A stretch of DNA of 64,000 bases from Botryococcus braunii (Eukaryota; Chlorophyta; Trebouxiophyceae), in the NCBI GenBank assembly GCA_002005505.1, contig MVGU01000105.1, positions 507,501 through 571,500 of the forward strand, given 5' to 3'. Each line of letters opens with the position of its first letter. Within the stretch, counting starts at the first letter, position 1. Positions 1-21,457 of this stretch are shown here, piece after piece. Position numbers and translations under genes: made by a program. Below the pieces are notes generated by a model. It was not told the DNA's origin and did no database searches. It saw only the letters and a list, made by a program, of their open reading frames with translations.

Positions 1-1356
1 CATTTAAGGCATTGTTTAAGAATTCTCTCAAGAAGTCAATTTTCTGCCTTTCCAGGTGGAACTCCTTGGAAGCATCTAGACGCTTGAATAGGTGGGTGGA
101 TCAGGGCAGCTGTTGGGCGAGCAGCCCCTTGGAAGAGTGCTTCTCCATGCACTCTTCAATGACCTCGTTAGGTTATAACTTACTTAAGGTCAGGTGGACC
201 GGATGGTGCTTTCTAAACCTGGGGCAGGTTAACGGAGGAGGAGAGGAGAGGCAACAGAAGCAGAAGGAAGAGGAGGGAGATGTCTTGACAGATCATCCAT
301 TCCAAGTCTTGCAAGAAGCATTGTGTGGCCTGGTTGATGAAAAGGTCAGAAGAAGTGAAACCTTGCTCCAATAATCCACCCTCACTTGCTGGTCTTTGAC
401 CGCAATTTGCCCTCACAGCAAATTGTTGCAAGGCAATCACTGGACATTACACCCACCCGCGCAAGGAGAAGCAGTCAAAGCTGTTTGAAAAGCTCTTTAC
501 ATCTGTCCAGAACTTGCAATCAGATTCTGCATGCTAGCAGAGCAAGGAAACACTTGCAAGTTTGTCGTACCACCGATACCTATTCGTACCTTGACATCAG
601 AAGGGAGTTCTGCCGGAGGAACACCGATGATGCTCGATCCAATTGCCACTCCTGTTCCACCAAGCAGTAAAGCAAAAGCATGAACCCAAAAAAAGCAATT
701 GCATGCATTTGCAAATGCATGCCTCGGACATTGCAACCCACGCACATGCACGTGCATGACCCACACCAAGACGCATGCCCATATGTACGGGCATTTGCGG
801 TATACCTCAAACCACAATACGTACGTGCATGCGAGCCCATACCCAAACCAAAGCACATTCCCATACCCCAACCAAAGCACAAGGCCATTCATGACAACTT
901 TAACCCATCCAACCACAACTTTCCGCATGTTTCAGCAGGATCCAACTTGCGTTTCCGCAACAAGGCACAGAGACTGTTGGCACTCAAAGGCAGAAACACA
1001 CTCCTTCTCGAAAACAAGGCCGCAAACCCTCCAAAAGTCCAGCTTCAAGAAGACACCTGTCCCTCTTTCCCCCGCAAGGAAGGAAGGAAAGAACGGATGA
1101 AAGAAGAATTGTACGGAAGGAAAGCGCATCCTGGCCTGTCTGGTAAAGCTTCGCAAGGTATGGCGAAACAGGAAAAAGACCGCTGGCAAGGGAGTGACGT
1201 ACCAGCAAAGCTCAACGGAAGCATTACAGCCCAGATCTGCACCATCACCTGCGCTGTCGTCCTTCCCCAGCAACAGGACCTTGTGAGACATGTTGGAGAT
1301 GCATACGAAAAGGCTGACGGGATGTAAAGAAGCCCTAGGAGGGGAATTGTGGATGA

Positions 1357-1537
<181 letters not shown>

Positions 1538-1926
1538 GGTGGAGACTTTTTAAATTGCCACCGGCTTCCCTCGTTCCAACTTCAGCCTGCAGTTTCTGTG
1601 CAAATATGTAACTGAACCTAGTTGTGCTCAAGTGGAAAACAACAGATGGTGAGACTTGTGGAGGAATGCAGCGTGCAGATGACTCCCCATTAAGGACGAA
1701 TGAAAGCACTATCTTTACCACTCGGTGCCTACCAGATATCCCACGGCACTACCCACACTTTGGAAGAGTCTGCATTAGACGGATCCGCCGCATCCCCTGT
1801 GCACTGGACCCACCAAACAGGATATGCTGCTGTTAGGGGGCATCAAGAGGGGTACAAATAGGAGGGACGGGAAGCAGTGGGTTGGATTGGGGTTGAGGTG
1901 GAGAGGGGTTTAGGTGGAATGAGAAG

Positions 1927-1950
1927 AAGAAGAAGAAGAAGAAGAAGATA

Positions 1951-1996
<46 letters not shown>
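1927..1996. repeat. (AGA)n followed by (GAT)n trinucleotide tract
   Basis: About eight AAG/AGA units pass directly into about 18 ATG/GAT units. The minus-strand translation is a poly-Leu/poly-His frame with no other coding signal. Confidence 0.95.
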
Positions 1997-3282
1997 GTGA
2001 TGATTACGGGAATTATGATAATGATGATGATGAGCTGAGCCTGACAGCAGAGGCAGCCAAGAACAATGGAATACATCCTTGGATCTATCTTCGTAAATCC
2101 TTTTTGTCGGGAATCGTTGAGTAATTCATTATTATTAAGTCAATGATTGAGGCGATCCATGACCCTATTGGATTTATAAGCGGTGATTGGGAAAGAGGGG
2201 GGGGGGGGTTGGGGATTTGGAAGCTTCGGGAATATGAATTGAGTGGTATTGAAAATCGTTAGGACTCAACAGATGCATGCATGATCTTTTCTATGAAGCT
2301 TACAGCCCTGCGTAGGACTCCACTGCAGAATATGTGATAGCATCTTGGAAGATTACCTTTTCTTCCTTTGAAATATCACCTTGAAGGTGGTCACCATTCT
2401 TCGCGAAGGTCATTTTATTTTTCCGTCCATGGACCTGCAACGCAACAATAAAACTAGAACGTGTCGCGGAATGTATATTTATGCCCTGGCAGCCACACCA
2501 TAGTCGTAGTTGCCAGCCCCACTAACTCGTTTTCCACTCGGATCTCCAGAAGTGTCTGATACCGATACTATCATATTAAATGGTAGCTCCCACCTGTTTG
2601 GCATGATGCACACGACAACAGGTGCTAGCGGGCAAGTGAGCGACGGCGCGAAGGCCACGGCAAGTGACGATGGTTGCCATTGGCAGACCTTTTAAATATT
2701 ACATTTGTTGGTTTCACGGGAAACGAAATTCAAGAATAACGAAACACGGCTCCCCGCGAAGGCAGAGCCGACTCCGTGAGGATCTTTGTTATCATATGCT
2801 TGCTCCATATGCAGCAACTGATAGTCTGCCATCTGTTCTTTTCTGCTACCTCTGTTGCATCGACAACTCCATGAATTTGATCGTGGGGTTGAGACTGCTC
2901 TTTGATCTCGACTTCATTTTCAAAAAATGTACTGGTTGATCACGCAAACATACTCTTTGTACGGCAAGGTTTGTGGTAATGCGGGCATGCACGGCCATTC
3001 AGTCTCAATGAATTTGCAAGAATTGCACATTATGCCTTCTTTAGTTCTAAACAGTTACGTACAATCTAGACAGATCAATCCCTGCCGAGAATTGCTTCGA
3101 GCAGGTGGGTTTTGGCAAGGTCGTGGTTCCGGGCACTTGGCAGGTCGAACTTGCCGACGGGATAGCAACATAAAGAGCAGATCAAGATCCTGGAATGCGA
3201 TTTATGGATCGGGTACTAAGACTCCTTGAACATTCTCTGATGCTTTCTGAGTAGACAGCTGGTTGTTTACCTGAACTGATAG

Positions 3283-3610
3283 GATCCCGTTCGGTTTACG
3301 CAGAGAATGGGCCTACCAATGACGATTCGAATTCAGTGAATTCTGAAACTACTGAGCCTCGGCGTGTTGTGGAGCCACTGCAACAGTCAGAAAAAGAGCC
3401 GACGGATCTCTTCGTTCCCATAGCTGTAAGCTGCCATGCTCTTCGGCCTTCGTAGTTTAATGTTTGTATATCTACAAAAGCCATTACATTTCTAATATAG
3501 ATGCAGGTATGATTATGGGCATAGAATCTAATGCTTTATAGTATGTGCAGGTAGCTGTGGCCCTGTTGGCCTACACCATCACAGCGATACTGGCTCTGGA
3601 ACCTTACTGA
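3283..3610 (+). CDS. 3' end of an unidentified gene with a C-terminal membrane helix (two exons)
   Basis: Two exons join in frame: 3283-3425 and 3551-3610 (stop TGA at 3608-3610). The first follows an acceptor at TGATAG and ends at a good donor, GCT|GTAAGC. The second follows TGTGCAG. The first exon encodes a polar, acidic stretch rich in Asn, Ser, Thr and Glu, ending in ..LFVPIA. The second adds VAVALLAYTITAILALEPY and stops, so the protein ends in a hydrophobic helix of about 18 residues. That suggests a tail-anchored or type I membrane protein. I do not recognise the family. The upstream exons and start are not located, so this is a partial model. The inference rests on splice phase and the sensible C-terminus; a chance pairing of open frames is possible. 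Confidence 0.4.
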
Positions 3611-6291
3611 TGAGGGAGTGTAACACCGTGACAATAGGCCCTTAAGAATAGGAAAATCATGAAAGCGCTGCCAAATGTCAAAATTCGTCAGCTTCAGAAG
3701 CCATTGCCTCCGCTAGCAGCTGCTTCCTATGTGCATGCCGGCAAAGTGCAACCGAGTGAGTGGACCCCCGAATTATATGTGAGGCCTCCTGCTGACTACT
3801 CTTCATCTTGTTTGGGAGGTCCTACGACAAATAAACCTGTTCTAGTTCTTTAGGTCCCAATCTTGCAGGGCTCTCTAGTCACATCTTACTCCACTCTTTT
3901 TCGGGGATTTGCAAGTAGTTGCATGCACTCATGTGTTCTGCAGGGGAGCTTTCGTGAAGATGTCCCCACGTGTGCCACTGGCTGCTGCAGCCCAGGAGGC
4001 AAGGAGCGCCTCTTCCATAGGGCCTCTACCTGCTTCTCTGGCTGCGATAGGCTCATCTGAAACTCCATGGAGTCAATCAAGGCTCTCTAATCGTGGCCTC
4101 CGAGCGCTCGTTGCAACACAAGCTTAGCACTCAACCAAAGAGTGTGTCTGTGACAGGTGCAACCAAAGAGTGAACCTGAGGCCTTGGTTGACCACTTGTT
4201 TATGGCCTCCGAGTATTCATTGCACTACAAGCATGCCACTCAATGGTTGTGACAACCATTGGAGAGTTCCGAGTCTTGGCTGACCCTTTATTCATTATGG
4301 GTTAATGTAATTCATTGAATTGGTGAGCGTGTGTCAAGCACGGCGGCCTTGCGTGTTCGGCTCTGCAGCTGACAGCTGCTCCTGCTAGGGTCCCCTTCAT
4401 CCGGTTCCGAGATCAACCTCAAGTCGCCTTGTGAATTCAGGGTTGGCTTGTATTGACAGACCTTTGGAACAGAGACGGCAGGATATGTCCCCTGGTATTG
4501 TGACGTGATGTGCTCGAGCATGGAGGACGATGTGATCGAGCGTGGAAGCCCGTCTAACTACATTGCAGGTCTCCAATCCAACTGGCCAGTCCAGCAACCA
4601 CCAGGCAAGCTTAATCCAAAACCAGCCCTATGTATGCGGCACCATTGAGGCCTCCCCCCCCCCCCTCGCCGGGGGGGGAGAGGGGGGGTGTGCAGGTCTG
4701 ATAAGAGCTTGCGGCTGTTCCAACACCTTTTCTGCATGTCTACTGCACTGAACAAGGCCTGTCCAGAGCAGTGCAGGAAGCACGTTTCTCTGTTTAAGAT
4801 TTCCGTTGTACAGGATGGCTGCAATGTTAGCTAAGAACACGATACCCTAAGATTTCAAGGGTGTATGCAATTTTAGCCGTATAAACGCCGCACTGGTGGA
4901 CATCCATGCGATCGCACATGTGTACGCATATGCGTCAGTACCGATACGTGACCAGAAGTCTGATTCCATGCCTGCAGGAAAAGAGTGCGGCAGCCACCTG
5001 CCATGCACCTCAAATAAAAAGGTTGCCCACCCTGCTCGTATCTGAGCCAAGCAAGTGTATCCGAACCGTTGGATGTTGACAGAGGTGAAGTACATTATAT
5101 AATATTGTCTGGACTGGCGCAATGTAAAGAGGGTGCGATGTGCACAGCGGCACAGATGTGCAATGAAAACGTGGCGGAACGTACCCTCATATGTTCTACA
5201 GGTGAATATCGGGGTATTCAGTATGCAGGTTTGGACCCCGGGGAGGGGCCCCACAGAGTTTTGGAAGCTCTGCCCCGCTGGTTGGCCTGCTCCCTGCTCT
5301 TGGTACAAGAAATCGTTCGTAAAATTGTCTAAGGCCTAATGTTTGGTTCATGCCTATGTCCTAAAAGCCACAAATGCATGCTTGAGCTTTGCACAGTACT
5401 GACGCTGACAGTGACACGTACTGTGATATGGATACCTCCCACTTTCCAGTGTGATCTCATGCTGACCATTTGGGACACGAGCACATTGTTGATTGAAATC
5501 ATGACCAGCAATCTGGGTTTTATTGAACCCAGACCGGTTCCAAGACAAGCTGGGTCTTAGCTGCAGTCACGACCATACCTATAGTTCTAGATCAAACCCC
5601 GAAGAATCTTTAAACCGGTGTCTGTTGCAGTTGATGATTGTGCACGTACCTCAAATCATGGATATCAGTAATATACTACCATCAAGCCAAGCAATGAATG
5701 AAGCACGTGCACCACGTCTCCGGAGGGGCAAGTTTAAAGAGTGACATCCAATTAATGGGCCCTCATCTGGGCAATGAAGACGAACTCCACTCTCCTGACT
5801 CTGTTCTTGAATCTTTAGTCCACTCAGCGATCAATGCACACTGGGCTACTGGGCGCACACCTGTTCCAAGTGACCTGTCCTTTGGGGGACAGACTGACCT
5901 GCTACACGTCTGCGCCCTAATTCAAAGTGGCTTCCCCTTCCACAACAAATGAAGCACAACTTTCATTGCAACATCGGCTGACAAACTGCCGATGGACGTC
6001 ACCTGCCGAAGAGACTTGGACAGAAAACACACAGGCTGTGACACAGCGACATCAGCAAAGTCGCTGGGACCTGCCAAGCCCTCTCCTGTGCCAAACCCCT
6101 CCTGTGCCATCTTTACCTGGCATGGAGGAAGGTCCTGCAACATCAGGCAGGAATGTAGAAACAGGCACGCTACGATCACTGCCACTGCCTCTCATGGTCC
6201 TCATGCGAAAGCGTCTTTTTGTCAGCTGTGCAATGAGGTATTTCCAGTTGCTGCTGACTTGAGCACCTTCTTCGGACCTTGAAAATGCCAC
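3611..6291. other. No firm gene; weak direct repeat near 4.1-4.25 kb
   Basis: No coherent exon chain is visible on either strand. A stretch near 5202-5338 (+) follows an acceptor-like TTCTACAG and stays open to TAA at 5336-5338, but the opposite strand is also open and no partner exon was found. Between about 4092 and 4245 a block beginning GGCCTCCGAG recurs about 110 bp later with many mismatches, an old direct repeat. A C-rich/G-rich run lies at 4653-4687. Confidence 0.45.
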
Positions 6292-9038
6292 TCAGTAGTG
6301 ACCCTGTGAGCGATCGCCCTTGTGGCCTCCCAACGGCTCTGCAGTTGGAGAGGGAGGAGTTGGTTGAGGAGGTGGAGGAATGGCGAGAGGAGGGAAGTTC
6401 TGGTAGGGTGAAGCCACCGGGACGCCCTCCTTGTAGGTGAGGAAGCCCTTGTCATACCAATAACCTTTGCTGCCGTCCTGCTTGAAGACTTGGCGCAGGG
6501 TGTAGTCCCCAGAAACCGAGGTGAAGAAGACAAACAGGCTGGACTTGCGGATCCAGGTGTCATCCCCTCCCCAATCCATGGTGAAGCTGACAACCCACGT
6601 GGGAATGGCAATCTGGATGAATAAAATCTTCACAAATGGAATGATCTGCCCGTGGCTAATGTCCTGCGCAATCCAATTCAGCTCCATCAGAAAACAAGTC
6701 TTTACACACAATCAGCGGTCAAGGCTTCGAATGGACACCTCTTCATCTTTGAAGCAGATGCAAATCCACTACCCTTTCTCTTCCGCACAGTACAGATGGT
6801 AGGTAGAGCAAACGCTCCTTCACTTTTTTCAGACAAACTTTGAGATCTTGCAGCTGTAAAAGGAGGGTGTCAAGACTGCAAAATGTTGCAACCACACAGA
6901 GACTGTGGCACTTTATAGCAAGAAGCAGGGCCGAACACTGTACCTTGTTGCAGCTGCATACACAGGGTTGGGGATTGTGAGATAAGGCAGCAGTAGAACT
7001 TTGGTCGCAGAGATATGGCAGCAGCAGAGCTTTGGCAGCAGAGATATGGCAGCGATATCGAAGCAGCAGAATTTTGGCAGCAGAGATTTGGCAGCAGCAG
7101 AGCTTTCGCAGCAGAGATGAGTGGGTGATATGGGAGAGATATCGACGCAGAACTTTGGCAGGACAAATATGGGAGAGATATGGCAGAGATATGGCGACAG
7201 CAAAACGGTGGCCACACCTCATTGAAGACTGCATGGTACTCAGCATGAGCCCAAGTGGCCAAGTTCATCAACATAGCGCCAGACGCAGTCCAGTAAAAGC
7301 CTTGCCAGGTGGAGTTGGTCCCCTCAAAACCCCACTGCGAGTTGTCATAAATAGAGATGACTGCAGTCCTTGAGGCTGGGTCCCATCTCCCGCCCACTGT
7401 CGCACAAAGCGTTTGATCCAACAGCCTGCGTTACACGCACTTGGTTTTGGCTCTATTCCTCGGCGGGCCAGGTCAACGATCCACGGACCAGCATGGTCTC
7501 ATTCAAGCAACGCCCCCCCCCCCCCGGGCAGGCCCCGAAAGCCACCAAATGGGGTATACAGGATGTCCTTGCTTTCACCTTTTCACCTTGCTAAGCAAAA
7601 CCTTGTATCTTGCCCAGCAAGGCCGACATGCTTAATTTCAGGATTTTGAAGGGCTCCGGGAGGCAATGCTGGGACAGATGGGAAAGGAAAGGGATTATAT
7701 GTGTCCAGCCCAGTGGGCATGATGAGATGTTAATGGATGAATGAACGGATGAACTACCCATATGGATAAACCAAACATCCTATGAGCAGTGCAGAAAATC
7801 TGCTGCTTACACCATCAGAAGAAAGACCAGTAGGACCAGGGGTTCATTGTAGAATGACCAGTAGCCTTTTAGTGTAAAAACGGGTCAGTGGAAGTCCCTG
7901 CATTTCAACCTTCCCCCTCTATTCTTCCAGCTTCAATCTCCAAGCACTTTGTTCATACTGCAGAGCAATAGCCAACTTTCTATGCCTAAATGCACATAAC
8001 ACATTTAAACGTCCCAAATGCTGCGATCTGTCAGCAGTCCTTTAAACTGCCATCGTGCAAACTGCCCTTGTCTATGGTAGCATGTATGTGACGCTGTTCT
8101 GCCTACAGAGTGTTAGTGTCCTCTTGTAATGCGCAGCCTAAGCCTTGGGTTACAGTCCCCCATGTTAGCCACAGGTATCCTTGTCAACATGGGGGATTGC
8201 AACCGAAGCCATTGGTGCTCTCTGGAGAGGCCTGTCCAGTGTCATTTGGGATGCACTCCCTGACCAGCGGGAGAAAGACACTGACTCAAAGTTTGTTTGT
8301 TAGTTACATGACATGGCAGGCAACAACAGCACAACTACTTGGTTTTAAAAGAAGGAAACAAGATGCGCTACTTGTGCAGAACATCCGGCCCTTCAAAAAG
8401 AATTAGAGCATGCTCAGTGCCTGAGCCTTCCGCATGAACGATTATCATCCTGAAAGCCTGACTTGTTACAGTATTGTAGGGAACTGATTTTTCCTCACTG
8501 TAAACGAGAGGCATACCCATCGCTCCACCAGACCCCTTGGATCCTTTCTGGGTTTGTGGAGGTTTCTGCATGACACTCCCAGAGGTCAATTTCAATATTC
8601 ATAACCACCAAGCATTCCGATTGGAAACTGTCCCCTAAACCTCACCAGAATGGCTGCAGGCTTAAACATATCAAGTGCACAGGTGTACTCTATATGTTCT
8701 GACCATTCAGTGTGCTTACTTGGTAGATATATACAATCCAAGGCGCGCGTTCTATCGCAAACCCTCATTCTGTAAGTCGTGAAACTTGGTGAAAGATTGA
8801 GGATGGCAAGGCTGGTAGGGAAAGTGTCCGAGGTCTGAGCTGGGAAGAATTGCCCCATTATGAATATTAAGAATGTTGGGATTCCAAAGACATCTCGAAT
8901 CTCAAAGCCAAACAGCCTTGGAATCTCCTGCTCAGCTTTAGCTGCAGCGGCTGGTGCCGGTGCACCTGGGACTTCTTGTCCACAACCGCCTGACACTGCC
9001 AGTGCCAGCAGCAGCACCAACGAAACCTTGCTTATCAT
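6292..9038 (-). CDS. Unrecognised secretory-pathway multi-pass membrane protein, 415 aa, five exons
   Basis: Exons in transcript order are 9038-8646, 8565-8372, 7425-7218, 6853-6773 and 6663-6292. All junctions are GT-AG and phase-consistent, and the total is 416 codons with TGA at 6292-6294. The start gives a clear signal peptide (MISKVSLVLLLALAVSGG, then Cys) followed by an Ala/Pro-rich spacer. Further hydrophobic segments are FGIPTFLIFIMGQFF (exon 1), GFYWTASGAMLMNLATWA (exon 3), and VKILFIQIAIPTWVV and SSLFVFFTSVS (exon 5). The C-terminus is proline-rich and basic, then Gln-Gly-His-Tyr. Exon 3 carries a distinctive Trp/Gly-rich block, DNSQWGFEGTN. I do not recognise the family and assign no function. 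The start is chosen because the upstream ATG at 9092 would precede the signal peptide. The exon 4 donor (AGG|GTAGTG) is the least certain junction. The open reading and multiple helices favour a real gene over chance. Confidence 0.72.
6975..7195. repeat. Degenerate GGCAGCAGAGATATGGCAGC minisatellite in intron 3
   Basis: About ten degenerate units combining GGCAGCAG with AGATATGG or AGCTTTGG lie in intron 3 of the five-exon minus-strand gene. In the minus-strand reading they give the Leu-Pro-Tyr and Ala-Ala-Ile-Ser frames, which are not coding. Confidence 0.85.
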
Positions 9039-9976
9039 CTCAAGCCACTTAACTACTTTAGGTAAACAAAATATTGGACCACGATATGACAAGGTTAACC
9101 CCGCCCTCCTATGCCTCCGCTAGGGCCACGCAACTTGTCAATCCTTCGAAATTTTTTATGAAATTCCGCTGATGAATCTAATCCAGAAAAAATAATGTAG
9201 GTGACTTTTTCGTCAAAAAGGCGGTGCAGGGGTACACATGAAAGTCAGGGTTCTGGATCCCCAGCAAGCACCAGGAGCATCGGAGTCTCCGGTGTTCCTA
9301 TCTAATCAGCCCAGAAATGTGGACAACGTGGCGATTTATTTCCGTGGAAGTAAAAAATTTACATGTTTGGTTCAAGGCTGCGTGCTTTTGTTAGCTGAGG
9401 AGGTGCAGGCTGTTTGGCGGCAAACGGCACGTCAGCAGTGCTCCCTACTGAGGTTATCCCGGATTTTGAATTCGGGGTACAGAATCCGAAGGGGAAGTCC
9501 GGAAAGGATTCGAAGGAAAAAGGAAGATGGGGGCGAGAGCCCTAAACTCCCACCCCGACACTTCCGGCAGTGTGACCCGTGGGTGTGACCTATTTCCCTC
9601 CCCCAGTATGACTAATAAGGAATACCTGGGAAACCAAGAAAGATTAGGTTAGATTGGGTCCAGACCGACGGTTACGTACCCCTACCCCCCACCCCTCAAG
9701 AATTATATCAAACCCTCTGTCTAAAGAGCTAACAAATCCCACAGCATAAACAACCCCCCCCCCCCCAACGAAGGGTGAAAGTGTGAAGTTTAATGTTCGT
9801 ATTGTCGTACCTGGCACTGAAGGTGTGAGGGGACCCATAGGAGCAGATGGGGCCCTCATCTAGCCCCACAAGGTCCCGTGTACATGCATGCAAGAAGCTG
9901 TGGTGTGGCTGGGATTCGGGGGTGGACGTTCCATTTTAGGAACGTAGGGTTTTCGAGGTGAGGGGTTAGTGATTTC

Positions 9977-10004
9977 AAAAAAAAAAAAAAAAAAAAAAAA
10001 AAAA

Positions 10005-10047
<43 letters not shown>
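9977..10047. repeat. Poly(A) run joined to (CA)n
   Basis: About 29 A residues are followed directly by GCACAC and about 19 CA units. The A-run next to CA repeats could be a retroposed 3' end, but I saw no target-site duplication or element body. Confidence 0.95.
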
Positions 10048-10050
<3 letters not shown>

Positions 10051-12228
10051 GGGGGGGGGGCAGGGAAGGGGAGGCCCCTTTGGCGCCAAAAGGGGGTGGA
10101 AGTTCCCCCAAAAAGCCAAGAGAAAAATAGAGGGGGGGGGGGTGTTCCCCCAGCCGGGGGGAACCCACGGGGAACCCGCTTTGGCTACCCATGGGCCCAG
10201 TTCTCCAACGGGGAACATTTAGGGTTGCGGGGCAAAACTTCATGCATGACGGCTTCGCAATTGGGTGGTCAGTGCCCAACAGACCAATCGCCCATATGGA
10301 ATGCATGCCAACGGGCCATATGGGCAATATTGCAATTGGAAGGTCTGTCCGACTCGAAGCCTGGTCAGGGGCAGCCTTAATGCGGCAGCTGCAGTGATGC
10401 ATCCATGTATGGCAATTGCCGTGCCTTCAGTCAAGTAACTTCCACTGTTGCCTGATGATAGTAAAGCCTGGCCAGCGGGTTCAAACCCCCTGGCCTGATT
10501 ACACCAAAGCCTGGCCCATGGGCTCAAGCAGCGTTAAGGTAAAAGATTCCGCGTACCCCAATGAAGGAATTACGGTGTGCGGTTAGGCTAGGCTTCACTC
10601 TGAATACTAAATATTGGATCCGGACGCTGCTTTCCTTGTGGGCATGGCAATTAGGTTACACATTGTCTGCCCTGGCATGTTGACGCAGGAAAATGCCACG
10701 GCATATTCCTGGCCAGCAGCCTGCCATGTCCTCCTCAATGTGATGCTTAAAGTGATACCAAGGAAAGCAGTGTCATGCACCTTGCGTACAGTCGACGGGG
10801 ACAGTGTCAAGCATGCATGTCAAGCGTGCGCACATAATGCAAACAAAAGTCCAGTGAGGATCCTTCTGGATGGATCTGCAGAAGCTTCTTGGATATCGAT
10901 AGGGTTATCTCATCATCGATGCTTCCGGATCCACGAATCTGCCGCGGCAAATAGCTGTAGGGAAGCAGGACATGTACATCAATGTTATCACATGAAGCTG
11001 CTTAAGAAGGATTCTTCCACAAAGCTGCCGTAAGCACTCGCTGCAAGCAGGCCACATGGACGTCCCCAAACCTTCACGAACAATTCATAATCGAACAAAG
11101 GCACTTTTTCTGGTTGATTTTGTCCGAAGTGTCTGCGACAGATTTGCGAGAGATATTGGGAGTGCAGCTTCTCAGATATTTTCCGACATTAACGTGTCGG
11201 AACATCCACAAACTTGTTTAAAAATTAAAAACAAGTACTTTAAAGGTCGGAATTTCTCAAGTCGGCCTAACGGCTTTCTTTTTCATGACTGGTTAACTGC
11301 AGACGTGTCGACCTCCAACACCAGTTAGCCACAGACAATCAAGGTTGGACAGACATAACCTTGGAATGCCTATACAGATGCACAAAGGTTGTACCGCAAA
11401 TGCGCATTGGACTCTACGGGACACAATCACCAGGTCTTGTTAAATACAATCTTCGGGGCCGCGGCAAACACACGTCTTGGGAATGCCTTTGGGTCATAGC
11501 TTTGGGGCCATATGTGCATATGGGCCAAGCATACAAATTCATTAAATAGCTTGGGAACCCCATCATCCCCCTCCACCCCTCGGGGGTGAAGGGGGGGGGG
11601 TGCCCCTCTTCTGATCAGAAGACCTTCCTCGGTATGCTCACGATCCTGCACGGATTTGAGGTACGAATCAAGTACGTACTGAGGCCACATGGGGACACAC
11701 GTGTGCACACCCCAGAAGTGCAGCTCTCACTGACTGCTCAGCACCCCTGCCTCCAAGCGTAAGTAACCAATCCAGAAAGAACCACCGAAGCCTCAACTTC
11801 CGGGTTACGCCATCAATGACGTCATTTCATATGAATGGAATGCAGCCCTGTCACAAATTTGGGCCCGTCAGAAACTCGAAGTTACCCGGGTCTGTCACAA
11901 ACACCAAGTTACCTGGGTCTGTCACAAGCATCGAACATTTACTTCACACTCGCACTTCCATGGACATACTGTAAACCTTCCGCAATCCTTTATTATGATC
12001 CACTGACTTGCTTTCATTGCCATCATAAGCAGCACCATTAGATAGAAGAGGACACCTGTCTATGTGTTAACCAGGAACCAAACTGTCAGATTATGCTTAT
12101 TACTACTTGCCACTGGCTCCTTTTTTGAAAGGGGGAGGAGGGGGTTTGTATGGATGGCTAATATCTAAGGTGCATGCCAGCACAAACAATCACACAAAAT
12201 TTCCGCGATCCATGAAGCGCGTGGTGTT

Positions 12229-12388
<160 letters not shown>

Positions 12389-13264
12389 TGCACGCACGCA
12401 CAAAACCTTCCTCTCTGGGCCGTCGCTCCAACAACGCTGCATACCCCAGGGCCCGTTCTTCACAGCGACGCAGCCAATGTATTAGGAAACCCATCACTGA
12501 TTACCTAACCCATCCAGCTAACCCATCATCTGGGCCCCAGCTGGGGCGAACACATGGGGGGCACAGAGTACCACCGCAAACAAGAGACTCAGAATTTCAG
12601 GACAAACTTCAGTGGACCACTGCACCGGCACCTGAAAATAACATAATTCACTTACTTGGAAAGAGCGGGCAAACTCCAACACATGTGGCCAGATAAGCAG
12701 AGGGTGTTGGGGCATAGAAACTTCAGAAGCGACAGCGTCGCGGCACGGGCCCAGCCGAAGTACAATGCCATTGTCACATTTTTGTAGTTATTCTCCCCTT
12801 CCCTAATTGGCAAACTGCTGAATCACATGTGATCATCCTCTGTATGGATCACGAGAACAGCCCACATGAATCCTTCTTCATTATAAAGATGGCTGGGGAA
12901 AGAGGCGCGGGAGTAGGCGCCAAGGGGCGTAAGCCTGGCAGGGTCAGCTTGAAGCAGTTGGCACACTCGCAGCGAGCTCCAGCTTCTCCCTTGACTTCTT
13001 TTCAACCTCATGGCCTAGGAAGTCGAAGCAAACCCCATTGCCATGGAGGGGCCAGTAAACCCTTAATCAGCATGACTGAAGAGATGCAAACACGTGACAT
13101 AGATCACAGTCTCAAGAGAGACTTCAGGTGATAGAACCCAGACCGAGCACTTTGAGAAAAAGAGCGGCAAGCTTAGAAAAACAAGCAGCGCTAATGCAAC
13201 TCTTGTCGACCTAGCTGCTGCTTGACTTGGTATTCCTGGGGGAGCGGATTCCTGGATTTGGAGT

Positions 13265-21363
<8,099 letters not shown>

Positions 21364-21432
21364 TTGGGGCCTTCAAGGCCCAGCTCAATGTACACAAAAA
21401 GGCTTCATTTATAATTTACTTCATGCGCTGTG

Positions 21433-21457
21433 CGTTGGGCCCCGATCGGGCCCAACG
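21433..21457. promoter_or_regulatory. Candidate Site II (TGGGCC/GGCCCA) inverted repeat in a divergent promoter
   Basis: CGTTGGGCCC, a 5-nt spacer and GGGCCCAACG form a perfect 10-bp inverted repeat 70 bp upstream of the protease start. Another GGCCCA lies at about 21378. TGGGCC/GGCCCA elements (Site II/UP1 type) are known in plant promoters, where TCP-family factors bind them. Here function is inferred from motif and position only. The 756-bp gap (21364-22119) separates the protease (-) and the coiled-coil gene (+). Confidence 0.4.

Noticed and set aside
680..1327. 215-codon plus-strand ORF
   Set aside because: Low-complexity Cys/His/Met-rich start from CATGCA-type sequence; no conserved segment.
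9977..10047. Poly-A next to (CA)n considered as a retroposon 3' end
   Set aside because: No element body, RT gene or flanking target-site duplication was found.
10460..10510. GGGTTCAAACC resembling a tRNA T-loop
   Set aside because: Flanking stems do not pair and no D-arm or anticodon arm is present upstream.
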